From contig KN834797.1 of the NCBI GenBank assembly GCA_000827265.1, positions 124,001 to 188,000 of the forward strand: DNA of 64,000 bases, read 5' to 3'. This document shows positions 38,014 through 48,970 of the stretch, in pieces. Origin of the DNA: Collybiopsis luxurians FD-317 M1. Taxonomy: Eukaryota; Basidiomycota; Agaricomycetes; Agaricales; Omphalotaceae. The notes below the pieces were generated by a model. It made no database searches and was not told the origin of the DNA. It worked only from the letters and a program-made list of their open reading frames with translations. The stretch's first letter is position 1; each line of letters begins with the position of its first letter. Both the position numbers and the translations under genes were made by a program.

Positions 38014-40203
38014 GTTGAAACCATCAAGATGACAAACCCAAAATTGTTTTGGTTCCTAGGTGAGTCTTAATCCCCTCTCATACGGCTATTTCGAGCCCAA
38101 TTCCCCTAGGTCAGAAAGGTTTTGGTTATGTTGTCACTGTTTATTATTTGTAAACTTGAATGTTTAAATTGCAATTTTCTCCACCTCCATTGAAGTAATT
38201 GTTCGTGAGAACATGCACGCACCCTAATCGACACTTGCTTGATGGTCAAGAGGAGCTCCTTATTCATGATCTGCACATCTTCATCGGACGTCTATGCATC
38301 AAATGAAATAAGTTTTTTATTCCACACACCTTTGGATACTCACCAACATCGAAGGTAGGCATACTTTTTTTTTGCTATTATATTCCATTCAAAATAATCA
38401 CCGGCGAATGCGATTTCGGCTATTTTTCTCAGCAATTCCCGAGATAGATTATGGGACAGAGCGTAAGCCGTCGTAACGGGGGAGATCTTTGGACTCGGGG
38501 AGCGAGAGATTTTGAAGGTCAGATTCGAGGATGGCTTTATAAGGTTTGACATACAGATGGAAATAAAGTGGTGAACAATTCAAAGGTGGGAGTATACCAG
38601 ACGGGGATCAGAAACAGGAGGAGGTAAAGCTTAGCTGGGCACATCTACATCAGATAATTCAGTAATACAACGAGAAGTAAGGAAAAAAAAAATACCAATG
38701 AACCTGGATGCAACACCAGGACGGCAAAGACGGCCAACATATTTTTACCAAGCAAGTGTCCATCTAACTATTCCCTTAGTACCCGTGTACACTAAGCAGC
38801 AAGTCATATAGTGAGACAGTGGGACAAATTAAATGAAATTTATTTTTTGTAAGCGCCTGTTGGACACCGGGACATTACTTTATGAAATTTAACTATTATA
38901 AAAAGCTCAGCACCCACAGGCGCCTCGAAAAAAAATTTCTAAAAGTTTGATTGGACACCAGACAGGGTGGGTTTTGTTTCATAAGATACCCCGTGGACAC
39001 AGGACATACGAGGTGCTTAAAATGAGACAGTACATCCCTTCCCTCAGATGTTGAAGATAAGGAATGAGTGGACATTGAGAACGCGAGATACATATAGTAG
39101 AGAGCAAAAGAAAGGGTGTATGCAATGCAGGTGAATGAAAGATTGAACAACAGGGAAATGTACGAACCTCTTTTGATGCAAACCAACAGCAATGGTCCCT
39201 ACAACAGCTATAAAATGCACAGCAGCTGCTCGTTTACATCAAAGAAGATTCTGATAGTCTTGCACGATTGGTAACCCTCGAGCTTTGGGAGCTGACCCTG
39301 ATTTGTAAGCGGATGCAATATTACAGAAAATTTAGACAAGAACTTACCATTCTATGAAATAGAAAAGGGAGGAGGGGGGGGATGAAAAGATACAACATTG
39401 GTAAGGAACGACGAACTAGTTATAATGAAACTCATACTCAGTTGTAGAATATCTGGCCTACTTCCTGCATTCTGTATCCTGATTCTATGGTCAGTTTTGT
39501 ATGCTTAACAGAAGGCAAAACCCGACATTGGATGGTCTGCTTGATCGTTGTGGAAGGGATAAGAGACTTTTGGGTGCTTATCTATCTCTTACTGCGGTGT
39601 ACCGGTCCGACGCCACAGCGCTCTCTCGATCCCGGCCGCCATATTTTCACCAAATCTCAACTCGCTAATGCATAACGTGCGCAAATTTCTCAATTGATTC
39701 CGTCCCGAGTCCACCAAAGCTCCATGTATTGGAGTTGGATAAAAGCTGAGTAATTCAAGATCAACCTATTAATAGCTCCAGGTACTAGCGTCAATACTGC
39801 TGACAGGATGTGCCCGACCTCCGATGAGAAGACAATCGACCCCCTTTTTCAGTGGCATACTTCGGGCCGAAGTGAAGGAAGAGTATGAAAACAAAACGTT
39901 CGTCGTCATCATCTAAATATCACTGCAAAACGAACTTGAACAGATCCTCTTATTCCGCACGTTCTTGAGCACACGAACTCTCTATTGTGACTCCAGTGCC
40001 AATTAAATTTGTCCTCGAATGAACCATTCTTTTTGAGTACCGCTGCCGCGAATTCTTCTGGACCTGTCGTACCCGCTGTCAAACTCGCCATCGCGAGCTT
40101 ATCGTACCTGCTAGCTGTAACTTGTGTCAGCCAGTACCTGACCGACAATTTGTTTCGACGCCAACCCGGATTGACAGCCATTCTCCAGGTGACTCGCTGA
40201 GAA
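38014..40203. other. Intergenic, no supported gene
   Basis: Includes 3' flank of the frameshifted secreted-protein copy and short frames on both strands, for example 38896-39192 minus, which is hydrophobic but has no family resemblance. No RNA gene or repeat was recognised. Confidence 0.45.
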
Positions 40204-40204
40204 A

Positions 40205-40214
40205 CTTTAAAAGC
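40205..40214 (+). promoter_or_regulatory. TATA-like element upstream of the secreted DUF3237-like gene
   Basis: CTTTAAAAGC about 55 bp before the ATG at 40266. It is the only TATA-like sequence close to the gene; assignment is by position only. Confidence 0.35.
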
Positions 40215-40265
40215 CCACTATTTTGTACATATTATCCTCAAGAATATTCTCATTCGACTCTCACT

Positions 40266-41055
40266 ATGTTTACCTTAGGTCATATATCCAAAATTGTCCC
40301 TTCAGTGTTGGGCATTGCCCTACTACTCTCGCAGCCAGTAGCCTTGACTGTCGCTGCCAGCGTGCAAAGCGAGACCCCAACTTTCACCCAGGTCTATGAT
40401 ATGGTTATTTCTCTCGAATATCACACCGGTATCCCTGGACCATTTGGGAGACGGATCCTTCACGCATTTACAGGGTGAGCTCAGATCATTCAAGAGACCC
40501 TAGATTACTGAGCAGATTTCCTTAACTTCTTTTGTTTCCCAGGGGCAATGTGACGGATGTGACTACAGGAGAATTGGTGGCCACCGTTGTTCCTGATATA
40601 GGGGGGGACTTAGGCCTTGTATCTAATGTGAACGGTAAACTCTACACAGATCTTAGTCTTGTCCTTCAATGGACAGATGACCAAACACTTGCTTTCCTCA
40701 AGCTGGATGGTATCGGGTAAGATTACATTGAGACACTAGTTCAATTTTGAAACCAAGCTATGCTGCTTTTAGTTCAGTTGTAAATGGAACAGCAATTGCA
40801 ACATCCTTCTCGTATGTCATTACAGCTGTGGTATTCACCGAGTCTGAATGCCGTGTTCATTTGTAGGCGAATGGAAACCAATTCCACAAGTCGACAGAAT
40901 CTTGTGGAAAATTTCCTCCTCATAACTAATAATATACCAAACGCTCTCTCGCCAACTACAACTGGCTCCTTAAAACTCTTTGTCCAGGTAAACAAATCTA
41001 AGAGTTCAGGATAATCGTTATTGTTAACTTTCTTCATGTGTAGAACAACTCCTGA
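40266..41055 (+). CDS. Secreted DUF3237 (UPF0311)-like protein
   Basis: Five exons: 40266-40474, 40543-40716, 40773-40811, 40867-40987 and 41044-41055. They give 555 nt and 184 residues with all phases consistent. The N-terminus is a signal peptide (a hydrophobic run around IVPSVLGIALLLSQPVAL). The rest follows the DUF3237 pattern: YDMVISLEYHTGIPGPFGRR, GGNVTDVTTGELVATVVPDI, LVLQWTDDQTL, and RMETNS followed by NLVENFLLITNN near the end. The family is a small beta-barrel of unknown biochemical role found in bacteria and fungi. The last exon is only 12 bp and supplies NNS and the stop. Several Asn-x-Ser/Thr sites suit a secreted glycoprotein. Secretion is inferred from the signal. No neighbouring gene points to a pathway. 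Confidence 0.82.
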
Positions 41056-41956
41056 TAGCTTTATTGTTAGATAGGGAAATGATATGTCCAGTGTGTGGCT
41101 GACCGCGGTTATGCTTTTCCTTTTCGTCATAACATTCAGCTTAAGGGGAAGGTCAAGGTATGGGTAAGACTAATAGTCTTAAGCCGTCTATACTGTGACT
41201 CAATAGAGAGACATGGACTTGGATGGAGATAGAATCTATGCAGGATGAAACCAGTTTATCCATTTTGCACACTTCGTATTGAACTTCTACAGCTCAGTCC
41301 TTTCTTAAATTAATTAATCCTCATCTTGTCCCAAAAGTGCCCTTCATATAGCTTATTCGTACTGCCTGCAGCTCCTTCCTCCTTCCATATCACACGACTG
41401 AAGCCCGTACTCGCCCTTCCCGCTTTGGCTTCAGCCTACAAAGCAGTCATGAATTGTCTCGCCTCTCCAGTTCTCCCCAGGGCCAGCTCGTCTTGAGCTA
41501 GAAAATAGATGGGCTTTTTGTAGATTCGGGTAAGGTCTTGAAATGCGACACGGTCGACTTCCAGCCGCAGTGAATTGTTGACAAGGTGATGAGAGTCGAA
41601 GAAGAAGGGACGTTAGTAAGTATGTGGGCAGTGAAACCTGTAGAAAACACGGCTTGAGCTCGGACAATCGAGCGATCTGAGCTTGATTGTTCTTTACAAT
41701 TTTCACTGTTGGATATAATGTTGTTACCTATATAACTGTATTCCTTAAGATAGTGGGCGCTGCAAAGTGTCGTTACTAATATCCCTGTCCCCTCGCGGTA
41801 TAGTTACATGCCAAAACGCGCGCACGGCGAGGCGAGTACAAATTTGTCCTCATATTGAGAGCATACTCCAATCAAGCCATATTATATTCAATCGAGGTGT
41901 TTAGAACAAGTAAACCTGTAATGCCGACTGCTTGGCTCAAGGAGGGGAAGACTAAA
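41056..41956. other. Intergenic
   Basis: 3' flank of the DUF3237-like gene followed by DNA without a supported gene, up to the edge of the inverted duplication at 41957. Confidence 0.5.
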
Positions 41957-43126
41957 GAACCGAGGAACTCCATGTACTTCTACCCTTCTTTAAACCGTAG
42001 CAACGTGTCTTTACCGTACAAGACGCTCCCAAACATATAAATTACGCCTGAATCGACCAAGACAATGTTCATAAAAGTTGATACTAAGACCGAGTCTACA
42101 TCCCACCCCAGCAGTGCCCAAGAGAGACCAGGAAGGAGCTGTTAAGGTTCATTCAATCGTAAGCATACAGCTATACGACAGTAATGCTAAGTATGAACTG
42201 ACCGAAAATGCTATACTTTGATTAAAGACTCCTTGTCCTGCCTTATTCTAGCATCGGGGGGTACAACAAACATCGCCACCTTCTCGTACATTGCATCCAT
42301 ACCGTCCGAAAGGTCAGTAAGTCTCTCTTCTAGAACCTGTGCAAAATTCTTCTTCGGCGGGACTGCGGTCGTCTCCGCGGGTATAGAATAGTTTTCCTTG
42401 TCAGGCCGAAGCGGATCGGCAGAAAGGGCACGCTGCTGGCGGCGGTGATAGACAAGGGCCTGTCCAAAGAAGAGGATAATAGCAAGCAAGAAATTGAATG
42501 TAAGAGCCAGAACCTGCACATAAACGATGATACAGGCTTTGTCGCAAAGATACACGAAACGCGGGAGAAGTCCATCCTTGAACGTCGTGGAACCTTTGGG
42601 ATGGTGAACGATGAGATCGCCAAGAACGAAGGTGGTGCCGATATAGATATAGAGAAAGACAGTACTCGACACAGCACTTTTGGACGGCATGTCCTTGTCC
42701 TCAGCCTCTCTCCTAGCCTTCCTTTCCGCAGCCCGATTGATGGTGATTGCTTTCAGATGGGGCCGGAAGTAGATAACAAGATCGATGGTCCAGCGTAATA
42801 CAAGGAAAGACAGCGAGATAAAGCAGGAAAGGGAAAGGAAGGAGAATGAGATGACGGCAGACAAGAATGTCATTCCTCCAACTAGGAATTTAAGCAATTC
42901 TTTCAGTCCATCGCTGGTATCAAAGGTGAAAGGGGAGTCAGAGAAAAGACAAAAGATGCTGATGATAAACGAATGTACTACGGTGTAGTACAGAAGGGCA
43001 GATGTAAGATTGGACTGTTGCATGAAAGTTGTGGTTGGAGGGAGATGAGATGCTGTGCTGTCGAACAGATATCGAAAGCGCTCACGTGATCTGATTCTAT
43101 TGCTGTTAGTCTATTCAATTCCTTGA
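41957..43126. repeat. Inverted duplication, copy 2 (membrane protein unit)
   Basis: Reverse-complement counterpart of 23015-24170, about 18 kb away. Both flanks of the coding sequence are included, and the match stops near GAACCGAGG on the left and TTGAT on the right. Confidence 0.85.
42211..43023 (-). CDS. Multi-pass membrane protein of unknown function, copy 2
   Basis: Single exon, 270 residues, starting MQQSNLTSALLYYTVVHSFI. It is the paralogue of 23124-23933. Both share the long hydrophobic segment ISFSFLSLSCFISLSFLVLR, the basic segment RAAERKARREAEDKDMPSK and the C-terminal LTDLSDGMDAMYEKV. Differences cluster in and around the predicted helices (for example SSVFFYISVGITLFLG against STVFLYIYIGTTFVLG) and in the linker after HRRQQRA. 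Many differences change the residue, which suggests relaxed or diversifying selection rather than strict conservation. No family was recognised. Confidence 0.75.
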   Translation of the reverse strand: MQQSNLTSALLYYTVVHSFIISIFCLFSDSPFTFDTSDGLKELLKFLVGGMTFLSAVISFSFLSLSCFISLSFLVLRWTIDLVIYFRPHLKAITINRAAERKARREAEDKDMPSKSAVSSTVFLYIYIGTTFVLGDLIVHHPKGSTTFKDGLLPRFVYLCDKACIIVYVQVLALTFNFLLAIILFFGQALVYHRRQQRALSADPLRPDKENYSIPAETTAVPPKKNFAQVLEERLTDLSDGMDAMYEKVAMFVVPPDARIRQDKESLIKV

Positions 43127-43320
43127 TCGCGAATTCTCACCTAGAATCGACCTAACCTGTACTACACCTCGAACTACTCTGGACATTTTTTGCTTTTGAC
43201 GACGCCCGGAGATCTAAGACGGTGTTAGTATTCGACATGTCCCGGATTCCAACATTCAGCGGTCTCGCAAAGTTCGAACTCTGGTTACTTCTACCTTTCT
43301 CTTGTCCAGGTGAAAATGTA

Positions 43321-43355
43321 GACAGCTGAATGTAGACAGCTGAATGTAGACAGCT
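43321..43355. repeat. 14-bp tandem repeat, 2.5 copies
   Basis: GACAGCTGAATGTA twice, then a partial third unit. It lies upstream of the membrane-protein copy 2 with no other feature. Confidence 0.9.
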
Positions 43356-44311
43356 CTGACGAAGATATGGGAAGCTATGACTGCTACGTCAGTGCCTGTG
43401 TTGTTCTTGTCCTAGTATCGGCATTGCCTGAACTAGCCACATCGATAGCTTTCGAACTGGTTTAAGCCCGAGAAGCAAGGAAAGGGACAATGCACTACGC
43501 AGCGCCCAAAAAATTACGTGAGAAATAGGAAGGGTAAAAGGGCCATGAAATATACTTCATTCTGAATTGTGAGTAAACAGTGAGTTTTGGACTGTCTTTG
43601 GGATACCGTACTCTACCAATAATATTCAACGAACAGAGATCGGGACGATAGTACTTGAAGATTCTCACTGTCTCTCTTTGCCTTTGGGAGAAGTTTATCA
43701 TTTTAAAGCAACGCACGAATGCTTGGACGCCAGCCGCCGGAGTATGCACCACGCCCTTTATCAGTTGACGACCAGCTTTTGCTAGCTACAAACGTAATGC
43801 AGCTTGTAATGGAAACGCAGGATTAGGAGAAGAAACTCAAGCACGAAAGACTAGATTATGCACATGATAGCTCGCTCTGTTCTTGAAGGTCGGGTGAGGT
43901 TGTCTGAAAGAGCAAGTATAAATTCTTTCCTTCGCCGTGTCATTATTCACATATATATGATATTTTCCCTATTTCTTTTTATTTCTTTTTGATTTTTTCA
44001 GTCTATAATCCATCTTACGTATCCATTACAACTGCTAACCCATCTTACCTTTGTGAAGTCATCTACCCCCATTGCCCGCCATATATGACAGTGCTAATGG
44101 AGTTGGTCTCGGTCTCTTAGCGAGTCCTCCCGTTATTTTACTGCTCACATCCCGACGCGTCTGCACGAAGAGTAGCACAGGGGCTCGCTGTTTCCGGTCG
44201 ACAAGCAGGTGTTGCGGCGCAGTAGGGAACAATTGTGCGTGGAGCGTCAACGATACCTCGACTTTGTCTGGGCCAAGTGGATCGGCCGTAGCTGCCCATT
44301 AGCGACATGCA

Positions 44312-45097
44312 TTGATAGGGGGTCAAGATGGTGCTGATCTTTCCAAGAATAAGGATGCGAAGGATGCGACGGCTACTCCTGCGTCTGTTGTGTGCGAAAA
44401 GTTGGCGTCAAGTATCTTTATGGCTTCTCCATTCTCGCCTATTGTGTTGGGTGGGAACGGGGAGAGTGTGCTGCCGAAGAATGCGGGTACAGGTACGGGT
44501 ACGGGCATAGGTGTGGGTGCAAATGCACATGCAAATATTGGTACACTGGAGGGGGAGAAGAAAGATAAACTGCAGTCTTCCTAAAGTCAAACCCAATCTC
44601 ACTCGGTTGAATTAAGCGGAGCCAAATAGGACGACATGTTTGAGACTGCCGTTGATGATGCCGATGTTGCATCTATGCCTCTTCTGCAGTCTGACAAAGA
44701 AGACGAAGATGACAACGAGGACGAGGACGACGAGAATGTGCATGGGGAAGATGAGGACGAGCAAGCGGTTTCGATGTTCGACGAGTTGAATGGGATCTCG
44801 TCATATGGAAGGGCGGAGCTTTTTGAGGGGTCGAGATTGGCTTGGACTAGGGATGCAATGGTTCGTCGAGGTGGACGTGGAGAAAATGGTGGTGAGGATG
44901 ATGATAAGGGGGAAGGGGAGGGTGCTGATGCACGAAAAGGACAGAAGCGAGAGGGGGAGAATTAAAGCTCAGGACGGGTTATAACTGAAATGAAATTGGA
45001 GTACATCAAGCCGCTTTCGCATGAAGAGCGGGATGCGTTTGCGTCGATGAGGGTTAGGGTTGAGCCCTTGTCGAGGATGAGTTCTCTGTCTCTTTGA
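44312..45097 (+). pseudogene. Acidic low-complexity reading frame broken by stops
   Basis: One frame reads like protein for 261 codons but contains stops at 44582, 44627 and 44963 before ending at 45095. Pieces include KLASSIFMASPFSPIVLGGN, GTGTGTGIGVGANAHANIG, a long Asp/Glu tract (44697-44763), FDELNGISSYGRAELFEGSR and EYIKPLSHEERDAFASM. Continuity in a single frame across three stops argues for a decayed exon rather than chance, although acidic repeats can give such frames on their own. No family was recognised. Confidence 0.35.
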
Positions 45098-46568
45098 AGG
45101 CTACGTCCAAGTCCAACTCCAAACCTACACCCTCGTCAAATTCCGATTTGGAGAGGGTCCTTCTCCTGGACCAGGATGAGACATGCTGATTCTCCGGCTT
45201 CGACATTGGCTCTGTATGGTGAATATATTTGTGTAGCTTGCAAAAGTTCAAATAAACAAGAAACAACTAGGAGCAGCCCAGCGTTATAGCTGTTTAGCCG
45301 AATTGAGCCTTCTTGATTCGATTGGATTTCCGTTCCGGCTTATCCGTCACTATTTTTCCATCCACCACCATCACCTACATTCCACTAGCCATATTTCAAC
45401 GACTTAGACACAGCCCTTATGTCAAGGCCTCTCGCTCCTCCTTCTAGCTCTCTTTGCCCTCTTCTAATGTTTACTATGGAATATTTCTGCACGAAAGAGC
45501 GGGACATGTAGGGTCTGGCTTGCTACACGTGGCCTTCGTACACGACACTCTTGGAGCTTAGGATTGCTGGACTGCAGGGTATGATACGAACTTGAGTGAG
45601 TTCACGTTACTTGTTCATCCTTGTGTTTTTGCTTAGTATGTCGTGGCGGCATAGTCAACGATTCACCTTGACGCCAACAGTACGGCAGCTTAGAATCTTT
45701 CTTTCGAACACGACACCACAACTGCAACCGAAAATAGTAGAACAAGGAATACGAGCAAAATGTTTGACCCAGCGGAATTTTAGCTCGGCTTTCATGACAC
45801 CAACCAGCTTACTGTTCTCTATAGGCAATCTCACACACGCTTACCCTCCATGCCCTCATCATTTGGGCATTTATCAACTGCGTCCATCTTTCTCTTACCT
45901 GATGTTGTTCTGGCGGGTTAGCTCACACGCACGATCTTTTACACCTTCTGTTGCCTGGGGAAAATTCAGAGCGCGGATTCGTAATCCACCTTCTCCGTAT
46001 TTCTATCCTATCCTCGCAACGTCCGAATCGAAATATGCACTACCCGCCGATGTCGATCAACTTAGGCCCTAGGACAACAGCATTCCGGCGGACGAAGCGA
46101 ACGGATCCCTGGACGATACATAGGCGTAGATGATAATAGAAAAACAGGTTGGACGTGTACAGTACTTTCGTTTGGAGGTATGTGTTTGTGATTCTTGACA
46201 TTCGTCGTTTGTATTCACAGTTTCAATGCCCCACCTTCGTTCCTCTAGTTTCTTCTTCGTGCCATTTCAACTACCTCGACTCGGCGTCGCCTCGCGGAAC
46301 TACTCTACACTAGCGCCGACATCCAACTCGTCTGCGATATTGATTATGAAGTTTTGGCTTCAGCATCCCTAGCCTTTAGTCGTGTTTAGCAGACACCGGC
46401 GGCGTCGGAGATACGAGCGGTCCACAGATCAATTGCGCTTGACATCTGTCGATAATGATCCAACGAGGACGCTGGTTACTAGATGAGTTAAGCTTCAAAG
46501 TTTTGTTTCTCAACATCGTCTCATATTTAGGTTACAATGTCTAGATCTGACCTAATATCAACTTGAAG

Positions 46569-47030
46569 GCTTGACCGGCGTTGGTCCCTTCGTGGCTGCA
46601 TTCGATACTGGAAGAAGGTCGCTGGAAGGGACGGATTGGGTATGTCGTTCTCTACCTCTCAGTTTTCATCTATTTTCCGTTCGCATGACCTATTATTGGT
46701 ATTCGTTAAAGCTGTCTAACGCATCATTTCTTTGTTTAGCCACTCCCATCTGAACCCCTCTTCAAACTTCCGTTCAACCACTTCCATTGGTTTAGACTTT
46801 CCTGTGGGCTCCTCGCCCGCTCCCGTAGGCTTCAAACGTCCCCTGCCCACGTCTGGAGGTATGTCTCCATCACTGGCAAGCGTCGCGGGGATTTGTGGGA
46901 GGGTCAAAGCATAGAAAGAGAGGGTGGTGTGTTTGGAATGGGGACAATTGGTATGGCAATTGTCAGTGATGACAAGGTAGTGGATGGCGAGGTAGGAGCA
47001 GACGGTGTAGCTGATGTATACTTCCGATAA
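46569..47030 (+). other. Exon-like pair of unknown gene
   Basis: After a possible acceptor at 46567-46568, a frame encoding LTGVGPFVAAFDTGRRSLEG and TDW runs to a good donor at 46640. After a TTTGTTTAG acceptor the same frame continues for 96 codons to a stop at 47028, with PLPSEPLFKLPFNHFHWFRL and VWRYVSITGKRRGDLWEG. The other frames across 46740-46910 are also open, so this is tentative. It may be the tail of a decayed gene whose front part is the frame at 44.3-45.1 kb. Confidence 0.25.
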
Positions 47031-48970
47031 AATCTTTACCTCGTCCCATCCTGAGTCTGTTTTGACTTGATTAAGGGTTGTCGTTGAGTGGTTGATACTA
47101 GCCGAGAGGAGGTTGTGAGTGGATATTTACTATTGTATTAATATATGGTATTAGAATGTTCCCCTTAGCCTTCAACAAAATGAAGCGGAGTTTTCAGCAA
47201 TAAGTATGCCGGAACGGTGAACGGCATGAAACTTGTGGTCCTGTCTGATACATCTTACCAGTTCCAGCGGAGTTGCGAGCCATGCAAGTGGGTCTACGCT
47301 GTTAGTTCCGTTCTATCCTTCCTAGTCTTGTGGTAGCGGTGTAAACGACTTACCATCACAATCCAGTATACAAATGTTTATTGTCCACCCCCCCTCTCCT
47401 TCTTTCCTTCCAGTCTTTTCTCCTCACTGTATCAATATGCTGTGATTGTCCCCCAGAAACATCCCACTCAAGCTCCACTGTTTACTGTTCGTCGCTCGTG
47501 TTGAAACGACAGGATAAATCGAGGACTTGGCATTACTACACCGCGGATATGTTTATTTTACCAGGACACTCACCCCCGAAGTCAACGAGGCTAGCAACCT
47601 TACGCTTGACCAACAAACATCGATAGTTATCGGACAAGGAGTACAGTCTAATTCAGGTACTTGGATCTCGAATCATCGTGGTCGATATCTCATACTCTTA
47701 TTGGACAAGGACAAGTGGAAGTACAGGAATTGCCTCCATTTCGTTGTCAGTAGTGAATGTACCAACGCGAATACAAAGGGGATGAAGAAGACGGGATAAG
47801 ACTAGTATGACGGACTGTAGATTTATCACTGTCATCCCAGTAAATGTCTTGATCCTTTAGTATGCTGGCGTCGAGTATATCAATCGTACCCTTACTCTTG
47901 CATTTTATTGATGGGGTGGATATCAAGGTAGTGTTGCGCAATTATGGCCAAGACGGGTACAAAGAAAAGGCAGCTGAAAGTGTTGGAGGAATTCGACGAC
48001 GTATGTGCCGGGTATGAGGACGGGAAAAATGCTTCGAAATGCTTGATGATAGTGAAGTCATTCCTATGACGTCCTTGCCTCGAAGTAGGCAGATCCGGGC
48101 CTATTCAAGTGCGCACATACCTTTGATTGCAAAGTGCTATCGACAACGAGAGCAAACGGAGATGGGGAATGGAACACCGCGTTGAGCACCCAAGGATGAA
48201 TTCAACTCAGGCCGTTTGTCTTTCCTTTCGATCACACAATTGCGAAGAATGAATACTCAAAAAGGGGCACGTTCCAGCCGAGAATGGGAGCCAGTCACCT
48301 TGCTTGCAAGGTCTATTGCACTCCACTTCGCTCGCAGAAACTGCACGGATCAAATCGGTCCGAAGGTCACCCTTCATCACCATCGACAAACTAGGTAGCT
48401 ACTAACTGAGGATGGCGTCGCTCTCGGAAGGTATTCATCAGGAGATTTTGTAGCTACAACGCAGTCTGCATCAACACCAGTTGACACATTGCTTATATGC
48501 ATGGACGAAAGGAAACTGAGCAAAGTTTGATAGATTCAATATTCAATGGTTACTTGTCTTAGCCGTAATGTTTAATTTCCATTTTCACTTCCTCACCCTA
48601 ACGATGGAGATACCTTCATCAGCAAGCAAGGTGCTTGACCATGCAAGTGGTCCTTTCATTGGAAACGGAAAATAGAAGTTCATGTGCTAAAACCGCGGAC
48701 ACATGTGTCCATGCAGTAACAAAGTAAAGCTGCTCTCACTAGCGCTCGTTCAACGCTCAGAAGCCTCATTAAATCTTAGGATAGAAGCTTGCCGGAGATC
48801 AAAATAATAAATACCAGGCAGAAACAAGATGCAAGTGCAAGGCATGTGATACTGGGAATTGGTGGCGTGGAGAAAGTACGCTCAGATAGCTGGGTCGATT
48901 CTCACACTGTTTGATCACATGTCTTACGTCTTATTTACCTCTTAACAACGACCATCATCTACTATCAGTT

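Larger units (their letters stand above)
43127..48970. other. Decayed, coding-like intergenic region
   Basis: No intact gene is supported. Separate entries cover a stop-interrupted frame (44312-45097) and an exon-like pair (46569-47030). Parts of 45.35-47.9 kb resemble parts of 54.1-55.55 kb: for example the stretch around 47842-47895 matches that around 55410-55490, including GTCGAG, TATCAA, TGTACCC and CTCGCATTTT-like blocks. This suggests that a gene plus the NLR behind it was tandemly duplicated and that this part then decayed. The identity of the original gene is not clear. Confidence 0.4.

Noticed and set aside
45046..45066. Interstitial telomere-like GGGTTAGGGTTG
   Set aside because: Only about two units, inside a coding-like frame; too short to mean anything.
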